From Schlesneria paludicola DSM 18645 (lineage in GTDB: Bacteria > Planctomycetota > Planctomycetia > Planctomycetales > Planctomycetaceae): 33,794 nt of DNA. How positions within the stretch are numbered: the stretch's first letter is position 1; every line of letters starts with the position of its first letter. The notes under the pieces are model-generated. The model worked only from the letters and a program-made list of their open reading frames with translations. It did not search any database and was not told where the DNA came from. The stretch is from positions 1 to 33,794 of the forward strand of contig CAMBQP010000041.1 of the NCBI GenBank assembly GCA_945869955.1. Reading direction: 5' to 3'. This document shows positions 10,058-17,210 of the stretch, one piece after another. The translations under genes and the position numbers were made by a program.

Positions 10058-10064
10058 CGTCTCA

Positions 10065-11645
10065 TTACTTCGTTTTTCCCAGACTTGCGGACCAGCGTTT
10101 CAGCCGCAGTGCGTTGAGATCTTGATATGGATCGTCAGAAGAGGTTTTTTCCAAGGTTTTCATCGCCTCGGGGAGTCGGTCGAGATCGGCATAACATTGT
10201 GCGAGCAAGGTTCGGGCAGGAAAGAACCATTTTCCTTTCCGATCGTATTTTCGGATGTAGTCGAGCAGCAGGTCGATGGCCGTCGCGTGCTCTTTTAATT
10301 CGTATTTGCACAGTGTGGTCCAGTACAGTGCGTCCTCAGCCGCCATCCGGTTAATCCGCTCCAAAATGGGTGGACTCGGTTCGACATCCAGGTGCCTGAT
10401 GCCGAGATACTTGGTGGTGGCATCCTTGAAATGCCCCAGGATCTGATCTGTCCGATACCGGTGCATTTTGCGTTCAGGAATCGGCTGGCCAGGCTGGCCT
10501 TTTGGATCGAGTTTGATTTGAAAGGGAACGTTCAACACGCTGGTCAACTGTCGCCGCTCGATGTCACGCTCAGCATTGGATCGCCCCAGATCTGCGATTT
10601 GCTGGCGAGGATAAAGCCAGAGTTTGAGAGTTTCTGCGGGGCGTCCGACGCTTGTGGCGATCCGATTGAGCAGTCCCATCCGTCCCTCGTGATCGGCGAG
10701 AGGATCATAGAGGACACACAGATCGTTGGTAGGGAGGACCTGTTCCAGGTTGAACATTCGCCGACACCAGGTGTTGGGATTGGAAATGACAAAAATCTCG
10801 AGATCCTGCAGATCTTGAGCGGTGATCGGATACGCGGTTTTCGTCGACAATTGTTCCAGCCATTCAGGATGCGCAGCGATTGTCGCCAGAGTGGCCGCAG
10901 AATGCTTGTTTGGCTCGCCATTCGGGAGTGGAACGCCGAGTCGTACGTCGTAGAGCAGCACCTGGCCGTCGACCAGAACGCCAAGCAACCATTTGTCGCT
11001 GGTCCCCTTCACATCCGATTTGGGCCTGAGAATGACGGAATCAATCCGAAGTTGTTTGAGGACCTCGGCGATCACCCACGCGCGATCCTCGGCGGTCCCC
11101 CGTCCAATCATATTGATCCAATAGAGGGAGAGTGGGATGCCGAGTTCATCATCTTTCCAGAAGGCAATATTTCGGCAAACGTAATCGACAACCTCACCCA
11201 CTTTACTTCGATCATCATTCCCCCGGTCCGCAAGATAAACGGACATGGCTCGGTGTAACAGCACATCGCGAATGTATTCGGCATCGTTCGCGTCGAACTT
11301 TGGTTGAGCCAGTCGTGGCAATTCCTCGGCAGTCCCCCACCCATTCGGTGGCAGAACCGGAACGGCCTCATCGACAAATACCTTCGCTTCGGCCTGCTTA
11401 AATCGCCACGAGTTCAGCAGGCTCACCGGTTTATCGGTGGCGGAGTTCAGGTCAAAGTTTTCCGGACGCAACTGGTGCATCGCGCTGGCAAGCACGTCAT
11501 CGGAAGTGACACCCGCCGCTTCACTTGGGGATGTGGTATGATTTCCCTTTGGGTCGGCAGCACTTTTTGAGGGACTGGAAACGTTGGGGCTACATGCCGG
11601 GATGATGAAAAGAATCGACAACAAGAACGCGCGAAACAGACTCAT
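10065..11645 (-). CDS. Lipoprotein, degenerate transglutaminase-like fold plus TPR-like tail
   Basis: 526 residues. The N-terminus has a lipoprotein signal with lipobox IPAC (Cys 18), so the mature protein should be a membrane-anchored lipoprotein outside the cytoplasm. The middle resembles a transglutaminase-like/cysteine-peptidase fold: a helical lead-in (VGEVVDYVCRNIAF), then IGRGTAEDRAWVIAEVLKQL, then a strand pair (WLLGVLVDGQVLLYDVRLG). In active members the second element is G-x-C followed by a helix, and a His and Asp sit in the strands. Here the Cys position appears to be Thr and the His is not evident, so catalysis is doubtful. The C-terminal 100 residues (YWTTLCKYELKEHATAIDLL and ARTLLAQCYADLDRLPEAMKTLE) look like TPR helices. 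It may be a scaffold or binding protein. The ATG at 11645 follows a GGTGA-like site. Confidence 0.6.
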   Translation of the reverse strand: MSLFRAFLLSILFIIPACSPNVSSPSKSAADPKGNHTTSPSEAAGVTSDDVLASAMHQLRPENFDLNSATDKPVSLLNSWRFKQAEAKVFVDEAVPVLPPNGWGTAEELPRLAQPKFDANDAEYIRDVLLHRAMSVYLADRGNDDRSKVGEVVDYVCRNIAFWKDDELGIPLSLYWINMIGRGTAEDRAWVIAEVLKQLRIDSVILRPKSDVKGTSDKWLLGVLVDGQVLLYDVRLGVPLPNGEPNKHSAATLATIAAHPEWLEQLSTKTAYPITAQDLQDLEIFVISNPNTWCRRMFNLEQVLPTNDLCVLYDPLADHEGRMGLLNRIATSVGRPAETLKLWLYPRQQIADLGRSNAERDIERRQLTSVLNVPFQIKLDPKGQPGQPIPERKMHRYRTDQILGHFKDATTKYLGIRHLDVEPSPPILERINRMAAEDALYWTTLCKYELKEHATAIDLLLDYIRKYDRKGKWFFPARTLLAQCYADLDRLPEAMKTLEKTSSDDPYQDLNALRLKRWSASLGKTK

Positions 11646-11985
11646 GTCACCTGCTCGAAATCTGGAGAATGATGGTTACGTCTCTCTGCCTACGCTGATT
11701 AAAGCAAAAGTGTTGACAGAATGCAGGGGATTGTGCCGGAATTTGTCCTCGCTTGCGGGGGAAAAGCGTTGGATTTTTCGATCGAATGGGGGTGGGGGAG
11801 TTGGTCAGCGGATCAAACGTGTTCCCCAGCATGAAAATCAGCCACGTTCTTGTGGAACGTGGCTGAGGGGAATTTGGCAAACAATGCAGATTACGCGATT
11901 CGAATCTCAGTTCGAGTCTCAAAGTGGATTCTGGTTTCGTTGCGGAGGGAGCGAAATTGGCGGTACGATTTCCGTTCGCTTCGCG
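11646..11985. other. Gap holding a terminator; otherwise empty
   Basis: This 340-base space lies between two minus-strand genes. It contains the strong hairpin at 11839-11865 listed separately and no convincing gene. A plus-strand frame running from 11584 to 12363 crosses it and two real minus-strand genes, and is judged a shadow. Confidence 0.5.
11839..11865 (-). terminator. Hairpin, likely terminator of the Cys-rich protein gene
   Basis: A perfect 11-bp stem (CAGCCACGTTC/GAACGTGGCTG) encloses a 5-base loop. Read on the minus strand it lies 121 bases beyond the stop of the small secreted protein gene and is followed by ATTTTCAT, a short T-rich run. This fits an intrinsic terminator with a weak T-tract. 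Confidence 0.6.
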
Positions 11986-12516
11986 TCAGTCTTCGTAGTG
12001 TACGACGACATGATGGCCAATCGAGCGAACCGTGACGGCATACTTGCCGTAGTCGTGACGGACCTTGTTGCCATCTCGAGTGATTTTGACTTTCTCAGGA
12101 TCACAAGGTGGCACACACACTTTGATATTGACGCAGGTTTTGCAGCATGCATCCTTGTTGCAGGGGTCGGGAACCTGAATAATCGTGGGGACGGCACAAG
12201 GGGCGATGTTGCGAACGCTGCGGTACTTGACGTTTTTGTAAATCTCGACAGGGAATCCAGTGACCGGTCCCTCGGAGTATGCAAACTCTGGCGAATTCAC
12301 CGAGTAGGGGCTGCTCATTGGCTGCTGGGCGGGTGTCGAATAAATCGGATCGGGAGTTGGTGAGAGTTGGGCTGGCATGGGGATGCTACCAACTTGTCCC
12401 GACAAGGCAGGAGCGATCGACAGTGGAAACGCCGATCGAACCGATCGAGATTCACCGGCGACAACCAGAGATGCCATCAATGCAACACTGAAACATCCAA
12501 ACAAAAACTTCTTCAT
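11986..12516 (-). CDS. Small Cys-rich secreted protein, function unknown
   Basis: 176 residues from the ATG at 12516, which has an excellent ribosome site (GAGGAG about eight bases upstream); the frame extends upstream to 12711 but that part has no support. The signal peptide is clear (MKKFLFGCFSVALMASLVVAG). A Pro/Ser-rich linker (about 37-80) follows, then a compact domain with seven cysteines (107, 119, 124, 125, 128, 134, 138), including CNKDACCKTC and CVPPCDP. The end is strand-rich (KYAVTVRSIGHHVVVHYED). The cysteine spacing could bind a metal or form disulfides; CxxC occurs but no CxxCH, so heme c is not expected. I do not recognise a named family. It is a single gene, with its own promoter candidate and a terminator downstream. 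Confidence 0.82.
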   Translation of the reverse strand: MKKFLFGCFSVALMASLVVAGESRSVRSAFPLSIAPALSGQVGSIPMPAQLSPTPDPIYSTPAQQPMSSPYSVNSPEFAYSEGPVTGFPVEIYKNVKYRSVRNIAPCAVPTIIQVPDPCNKDACCKTCVNIKVCVPPCDPEKVKITRDGNKVRHDYGKYAVTVRSIGHHVVVHYED

Positions 12517-12643
12517 TCTAACTCTCCTCAAAGAGACGTGAATCGTCGGATCGACCGACAAATCAAGACCACAATATCCGGACTTCGACACACCTGTTCG
12601 AAGCCTGCGAGCCAGTCCCGCGATTTTGGTTTTTAACGCTGAG

Positions 12644-12659
12644 TTTTCCCAGTATAGCA
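12644..12659 (-). promoter_or_regulatory. Candidate extended -10 promoter for the Cys-rich protein gene
   Basis: On the minus strand TGC-TATACT (12659-12651) forms an extended -10 element; transcription would start near 12644, giving a leader of about 128 bases before the ATG at 12516. No good -35 hexamer was found, which extended -10 promoters can do without. Confidence 0.35.
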
Positions 12660-12703
12660 ATAATAGGTTGACTTTGCTGATGCAAGAGGTGACAGGGAAA
12701 AAT

Positions 12704-12737
12704 GCCTCCATTTCAACAAAGCCTCCATTTCAACCGG
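12704..12737. repeat. 17-bp near-tandem duplication
   Basis: GCCTCCATTTCAAC occurs at 12704-12717 and 12721-12734, a 17-base period. It lies in the divergent gap, upstream of the promoter candidate for the minus-strand gene. Confidence 0.7.
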
Positions 12738-12819
12738 TAAAAGATTTCAACAGGGTCAAGGAACAGGATCCAGGAAAAACGCGACCTTTCGGCCGAGAGG
12801 ACCCCGGCAGCGCCTCGTA

Positions 12820-12854
12820 AGCAGGGCCTCGAAAAATCACAACGAGGCTCTGCT
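12820..12854. other. Stem-loop in divergent gap
   Basis: AGCAGGGCCTCG pairs with CGAGGCTCTGCT (12 bp with one G-U pair) around an 11-base A-rich loop (12832-12842). A smaller stem (CCTTTCGG/CCGAGAGG) precedes it near 12785-12800. There is no good T-tract on either strand, so a structured RNA element or small RNA is as likely as a terminator. I do not recognise a known riboswitch class. Confidence 0.4.
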
Positions 12855-12950
12855 GTTTCCGCCGTGGCATGATGGGCAATTTCGATGCCATCAATGGGTT
12901 TTTCCCCAAAAAAAATATCAAAATTCTGACGCGGTTTTGGCGATCTTCAT

Positions 12951-12978
12951 TTGCAGGCTGGTTCAGAGAGATCATAAT
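12951..12978 (+). promoter_or_regulatory. Candidate promoter of the cytochrome c'-like gene
   Basis: TTGCAG (12951-12956) and CATAAT (12973-12978) are separated by 16 bases, matching the sigma-70 layout with a weak -35. The predicted start, near 12985, falls inside the left arm of the inverted repeat at 12978-13011. Confidence 0.4.
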
Positions 12979-13011
12979 GCGAAGTAGGCAAGCAGCGGGG
13001 ACTACTTCGCA
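12978..13011. promoter_or_regulatory. Perfect 10-bp inverted repeat, operator or leader hairpin
   Basis: TGCGAAGTAG (12978-12987) and CTACTTCGCA (13002-13011) are exact inverted copies, separated by 14 bases. The left arm begins at the last base of the candidate -10 and covers the predicted transcription start. This placement suits a repressor operator; alternatively it folds as a hairpin at the 5' end of the leader. Confidence 0.5.
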
Positions 13012-13064
13012 GATTTCTCTCGATTCCCGCTCAGCAAAGCTTGGTTTTGCATGAGGATTCCGTC

Positions 13065-14129
13065 ATGTCGCATTTTGGCAACATCATCTTGGTTTTTTTG
13101 CCACGGCAGATCATCTCAGGATTCCGGATTTCCTTGGTGCTGGTGCTGGTGTTGATCGCTTGTTCAACCGTTTTCGCGCAGGCCAAAGCCAAGCCTGCGG
13201 TCGCTACAAAACCGGTGATCGCGAAACCGGTGGTGGTGAAAGCGGATGAAAAGGGGCGGAAATTTGTGAATCAGATCCCCTTCGATGTTTTCTTTGACGA
13301 TCCGCTTGGGGTGATCAAAAGTAATAAAACCGCAGTGATTCCTGCAGAGACGCCTGTGGCGCCGAATGGCAATCAGATCATTCCAGCGGGCGGAACAACA
13401 CCCTCGTTGAGTATCACAGCGAAAGCGAGCGGCATTCTCTGGGGCGAATTGATTCCGGTCGAGGAACTGCAGAATGAAACCAAGTTGATTCGAAACAACA
13501 TGACAAAATCGATGGCGAATCAAGGGAGTTACAAATCCAACTTCAAAGAAATTGCCATTGAGGGGGCCGAGATTGCGGCGCTCGCGGGAATTCTTCAATC
13601 GCATCCCGATTCGTTGACATGGAAGGACAAAGCCCACTTCGTCCGCGATTTTGGTGCACAAATGAATCAAAGCGCCATCGGATTGAGTAAAGAGAACTTT
13701 GAAAACACGCGGTCTGCGTTTCAGAAACTTTCCTCGGTGTTGGACGGGTCTGTTCCGGATGATGCGGGAGATGTTCCGCCCAGTCGTCCGTTTCATGAGG
13801 CCGCTTCGCGAAAGGGTCTGATGAAGCGGATCGAACGAGCAAAAAACTTTCTGCAACAGGACGTGAACAGTGAGGCCAAGTTCAAGTCATTAGTCGATCA
13901 GGCGCGCCGAGAAGCGGCGATTGTTTCGGCGTTGGGGACGGTCATCACCACTGCGGGATACGAATACACAGAAGACGATGAATACCAGAAGCATGCACGA
14001 TCATTGATCGATGGTGGCAGAGAGGCTGCTGCGGCACTACAAGATGATACCTACGATCGGTTTAAGCAGGCGGTCGACAAAGTCAACAAGTCTTGTACGG
14101 ACTGCCATGCGTCGTACGGGAATGGATAA
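13065..14129 (+). CDS. Cytochrome c'-like protein, tandem helical domains, one heme site
   Basis: 354 residues from the ATG at 13065, which has GAGGA seven bases upstream; the frame extends to a TTG at 13041 with no support. The N-terminus has a long hydrophobic export segment (about 19-36); LIAC may be a lipobox (Cys 33), or signal peptidase I may cut after VFAQA. A Lys/Ala/Val/Pro linker follows. The remainder is helical and seems to hold two four-helix-type regions (about 120-230 and 250-354). Only the second ends in a heme motif, CTDCH (344-348), preceded by DKVNKS and followed by ASYGNG. A C-terminal CxxCH after a KSC-type lead is typical of the cytochrome c' family. The first region lacks CxxCH. 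It probably acts in periplasmic electron transfer or gas binding; the partner is unknown. Confidence 0.75.
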   Translation: MSHFGNIILVFLPRQIISGFRISLVLVLVLIACSTVFAQAKAKPAVATKPVIAKPVVVKADEKGRKFVNQIPFDVFFDDPLGVIKSNKTAVIPAETPVAPNGNQIIPAGGTTPSLSITAKASGILWGELIPVEELQNETKLIRNNMTKSMANQGSYKSNFKEIAIEGAEIAALAGILQSHPDSLTWKDKAHFVRDFGAQMNQSAIGLSKENFENTRSAFQKLSSVLDGSVPDDAGDVPPSRPFHEAASRKGLMKRIERAKNFLQQDVNSEAKFKSLVDQARREAAIVSALGTVITTAGYEYTEDDEYQKHARSLIDGGREAAAALQDDTYDRFKQAVDKVNKSCTDCHASYGNG

Positions 14130-14280
14130 TTTTGCGGGGCGCGCCCTCAAGACGCTCTGATGATCGACGGAATCGCACAAATCGACTACCTTTTCAGGGG
14201 AGTCCACTTAGGGGCGTCCTTGTATGAATCCGATCCCTCACGTGAATGTTTACTGTGTTCTCGATTCTCGAAAGTTGACA

Positions 14281-15237
14281 ATGAGATCTTCACTCCGATT
14301 TTTGCTGCTGACCGTTTCATTGACTGCTGCAGCGCAGGTGACTCACACTAGTCGAGCCGATGTGATCGAGTTAAAAACAGGGCACAAACTTGAGGGGGAT
14401 GTGCTCAAGCAGCAGGCGGATACCTTGTATGTTGATATTGGAATCGATGTGATCAAAGTTCCGCTGAACCAGATTAAATCGCGAACGGCGGCGAAAGATT
14501 CGGCCGTTGTCACGGATCAGGCTCAGAAACATCAGCTCTACCGGACCGCCCAACTTCCCCGCCGTAGCATCAAGGACTTGACCGAGAAATTCGGTGAAGG
14601 GGTTGTTCTGGTCCAGACACCGGGAGGACTCGGCTCCGGCTTCATTGTGAACGAAAATGGATTTTGCGTCACGAATTACCACGTCGTGGAAAAAGAGACC
14701 CGGATTGCAACCACTATTTTTCATCGTGGGGAAGATGGATCTTTCAACCGCCGCCGGATCGATGATGTGCGGATCGTGGCACTCAATCCCTTTTTTGATC
14801 TGGCACTGCTGCAGATCCCCGTGCAGAAGGATTTGACGTTTAAGCCAACTTTCCTTGCCGCCGACGATGATCTGCAGGAAGGGGAGGAAGTGTTTGCGAT
14901 TGGGAATCCTCTCGGGCTGGAACGATCCGTTTCCCAGGGAATTATTGGGACCAAGAATCGCAATTTTCGCGGACAGGTCTATATTCAAACTACGGCAGAA
15001 ATTAATCCTGGCAACAGTGGTGGTCCGCTGTTCAACGCCAAGGGGGAAGTGATTGGGGTGACGAACATGAAGTTACTGTTTGCTGAGGGACTTGGGTTTG
15101 CCATTCCGACCCCCTATTTGAAGCTGTTCCTCGATAACCACGAGGCGTTTGCATTTGATCGAAACAACCCAAACTCGGGATTCCGCTACCTGGATCCACC
15201 ACGTCGTAAAACGATCGGTGCGATCAAGGACGAGTGA
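14281..15237 (+). CDS. Exported trypsin-like serine protease (HtrA/S1C type, no PDZ)
   Basis: 318 residues from the ATG at 14281, chosen because it begins a good signal peptide ([20 protein letters not shown]); an upstream in-frame ATG at 14224 would bury it. Residues 27-68 form a small strand-rich domain ([15 protein letters not shown], then VIKVPLNQI) common at the N-terminus of planctomycete exported proteins. The protease domain has the full triad: His 134 in TNYHVV, Asp 173 in FFDLALL and Ser 246 in NPGNSGGPL, in the DegP/HtrA style. No PDZ domain follows; the protein ends about 70 residues after the serine. It should cleave unfolded or specific proteins in the periplasm. It lies 151 bases after the cytochrome c' gene. 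Confidence 0.88.
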   Translation: MRSSLRFLLLTVSLTAAAQVTHTSRADVIELKTGHKLEGDVLKQQADTLYVDIGIDVIKVPLNQIKSRTAAKDSAVVTDQAQKHQLYRTAQLPRRSIKDLTEKFGEGVVLVQTPGGLGSGFIVNENGFCVTNYHVVEKETRIATTIFHRGEDGSFNRRRIDDVRIVALNPFFDLALLQIPVQKDLTFKPTFLAADDDLQEGEEVFAIGNPLGLERSVSQGIIGTKNRNFRGQVYIQTTAEINPGNSGGPLFNAKGEVIGVTNMKLLFAEGLGFAIPTPYLKLFLDNHEAFAFDRNNPNSGFRYLDPPRRKTIGAIKDE

Positions 15238-15418
15238 GGGTGAGCAAATTTGCTGGTTTTGACCGTTGTTGGAATGGGAAAAATTTGCGAAGATAGAAAT
15301 CGATGCCGCTCGGCATCAGTGCTCGTGTCATCGTCTGCGGCGGTCACGATTCGAAATCGCTCGTTACCTTTCATTCACAGATCATGTACAGAAATTTCTT
15401 AAGGGATTGGACTCACTC

Positions 15419-17125
15419 ATGAATCGACTTTGGCTCCGTTCATCCGCTCTCGTTTTTTGTCTTGCCCACGTTTTTGTGGTGACGACATCGAGTTTTGCCG
15501 CCGAGAAAACGGCCGGCGAAGCATGGCTTCCCAGAGAGACCCTTGTTTTCTTTTCGATTGGGAACGTTCCAGAATTCAAGCAAAAATATGACAAAAGCTC
15601 GATGGGTGAGCTGTTACGCGAACCCCAGTTGAAACCATTCCTCAGCGACATGGAAAAGAAATTTGACGAAGCGTCGGCGGAAATGGAGAAAGAGGTTGGG
15701 GTTTCCCTGATGGAGTTAGTGGGATTACCGCAGGGAGATTTGACCTTTGCACTCGTGGAAAAACCCGCGCAGAAGCTCGCGATTGTGCTGGCTCTCGAAT
15801 TTGGCGAGAGCAAAGCGACCATGGACAAGCTCTTGAAAAAGATGGATGAAGCGCTCGAAAAAGAGCAGGCCGAGCACACCACGGAAGAGATCAACAAAGT
15901 CAACATTCAGATTTACACGTTGAAAAACCCAGAACCGGATAATCCCTTCAAAACCATTACCTACTTCACCACCAACACGCATTTTGTCATGAGCACCGAA
16001 CTGGAAGCCCTGAAGGATGTGGTTGAACGCTGGGATGGCAACAGTACTGACAATCTCGCGATCAATGATCAGTTCAAGTACATCCAGTCTCAGTGCAAGG
16101 TGGAAAGTGGTGATCCGCTGGTGAAATGGTACGTGAACCCGATTGGACTAATCCAGTCTGGTATCTCGATGGCTCAAACTCAGTTTCCTCAAGCCGGTAT
16201 GGCCGCCGGATTTCTGCCCCTGTTCGGCGTCGATGGCTGGAAGGGTTGGGGAGGTTCGATGGACCTCGATGAAGGGGAATTTGAAGCCGTTTCAAACTCG
16301 TTCGTGTATGCAGACAACCCTCGCGGAGTGCTGGGTCTGTTTCTGTTCCCCGCCGATCAACTCGCCCCACCCAAATGGGTTCCTGCTGAGATCGGAACTT
16401 ACATGGCGGCCAATTGGAGTATCCTGGGTGCTTATACTTCGATCGAAAGCATGGTCGACTCGTTTCAGGGTCGAGGCGCCACCGCCCGCTTTCTGGATTC
16501 AGTCGCGGATCAAGGTCCGATGATCCACCCGAAGAAGGACCTGATCGACCACATGGATGGACGAATCCATCTGCTGCAGTCTGAGTTAAAGGAAACCGGA
16601 GAGGGTGCTCCACCGACGCCTCAGGTAATGGTTGCCTTTGGCCTGAAAGACGCAGAGAAAATGAAGAAGACGCTGGCTCAAGCGGCAAAATCTGGTAATG
16701 CCAATCTAGAGACTCGTGAGTTTAATGGAGAAACGATCTACGAATTTGGCTCGCCCGACAATGATCAGCTGATGGCCATGGTGGTGACGGCTGGTCAGTT
16801 GGTCGTTACCAACGATACCCCCCTGCTGCAAGGGATGATGCGAGGCGAATCGAGTCGAACTTCCCTGGTTGACTCGGACGATTACAAAAAGATTGCGAAA
16901 TTCTTCCCATCGAAAACATCAATGCTCTCGTTCCAGCGGAGCGACACGCAGATGAAGACCTATTACGATCTGCTGAAAAATTCGGACTCGAACTGGGAGG
17001 GAATTGATGTCTCAAAACTTCCCCCTTTCGAAGTGCTCTCGAAGTACTTGCAGCCGAGCGGAGGTTATACTGTTCCCGATAAAAAAGGGGCAAAGTCAGT
17101 TAACTTCTCACTCAAACGCAACTGA
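15419..17125 (+). CDS. Secreted protein, DUF3352-like, function unknown
   Basis: 568 residues from the ATG at 15419, which begins a clear signal peptide (MNRLWLRSSALVFCLAHVFV, cut near SSFAA); AAGGGA lies about 12 bases upstream. The frame opens further upstream at 15266 but that part is not protein-like. The mature protein is acidic, with a helix-rich early part (SDMEKKFDEASAEMEKEVGV) and repeated strand-helix units such as LPRETLVFFSIGNVPEFKQ, LTFALVEKPAQKLAIVLALEF and VMVAFGLKDAEKMKKTL. This is the layout of secreted planctomycete proteins resembling DUF3352, in which similar half-domains repeat. No catalytic motif was recognised. A strong terminator follows the gene, so it ends a transcript. 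The family assignment is tentative. Confidence 0.75.
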   Translation: MNRLWLRSSALVFCLAHVFVVTTSSFAAEKTAGEAWLPRETLVFFSIGNVPEFKQKYDKSSMGELLREPQLKPFLSDMEKKFDEASAEMEKEVGVSLMELVGLPQGDLTFALVEKPAQKLAIVLALEFGESKATMDKLLKKMDEALEKEQAEHTTEEINKVNIQIYTLKNPEPDNPFKTITYFTTNTHFVMSTELEALKDVVERWDGNSTDNLAINDQFKYIQSQCKVESGDPLVKWYVNPIGLIQSGISMAQTQFPQAGMAAGFLPLFGVDGWKGWGGSMDLDEGEFEAVSNSFVYADNPRGVLGLFLFPADQLAPPKWVPAEIGTYMAANWSILGAYTSIESMVDSFQGRGATARFLDSVADQGPMIHPKKDLIDHMDGRIHLLQSELKETGEGAPPTPQVMVAFGLKDAEKMKKTLAQAAKSGNANLETREFNGETIYEFGSPDNDQLMAMVVTAGQLVVTNDTPLLQGMMRGESSRTSLVDSDDYKKIAKFFPSKTSMLSFQRSDTQMKTYYDLLKNSDSNWEGIDVSKLPPFEVLSKYLQPSGGYTVPDKKGAKSVNFSLKRN

Positions 17126-17149
17126 GTAGTCGATGAATTGATGACGATT

Positions 17150-17181
17150 CCGAAAGCCCGAATTTCCGTTCGGGCTTTCGG
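17150..17181 (+). terminator. Strong stem-loop terminator
   Basis: A perfect 13-bp stem (CCGAAAGCCCGAA/TTCGGGCTTTCGG) with a 6-base loop lies 25 bases after the stop of the secreted protein gene. The T-tract is poor (CGTTATC), but the stem is the strongest in the window. The next gene starts 30 bases downstream, so readthrough is possible. Confidence 0.7.
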
Positions 17182-17210
17182 CGTTATCTCACCAATGATC
17201 GGAGGGACGA

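Larger units (their letters stand above)
9679..10064. other. Repeat-rich gap between convergent genes
   Basis: The gap separates the helicase gene from the convergent lipoprotein gene. It holds two tandem-repeat blocks, listed separately, and a stretch of short direct repeats near 9950-9985 built on CGAATCA (ACGAATCAAACGAATCACGCGAAT). No protein with a convincing start and composition was found, and no clear hairpin terminator was seen. Confidence 0.6.
12517..13064. other. Long divergent regulatory gap
   Basis: This 548-base space separates the minus-strand secreted protein gene from the plus-strand cytochrome c'-like gene. It holds a candidate promoter for each, a 17-bp duplication, a hairpin at 12820-12854 and an inverted repeat at 12978-13011, each listed separately. 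No convincing coding sequence was seen. Confidence 0.55.

Noticed and set aside
11584..12363. 259-residue plus-strand frame
   Set aside because: Overlaps the start of the lipoprotein gene and most of the Cys-rich protein gene on the other strand, both of which have good signal peptides.
14137..14146. GGGCGCGCCC palindrome after the cytochrome c' gene
   Set aside because: A perfect palindrome without a loop cannot form a terminator hairpin, and a single GC-rich 10-mer is not enough for a site call.
15266..15418. N-terminal extension of the DUF3352-like protein
   Set aside because: The added 51 residues would bury the signal peptide that begins at 15419.
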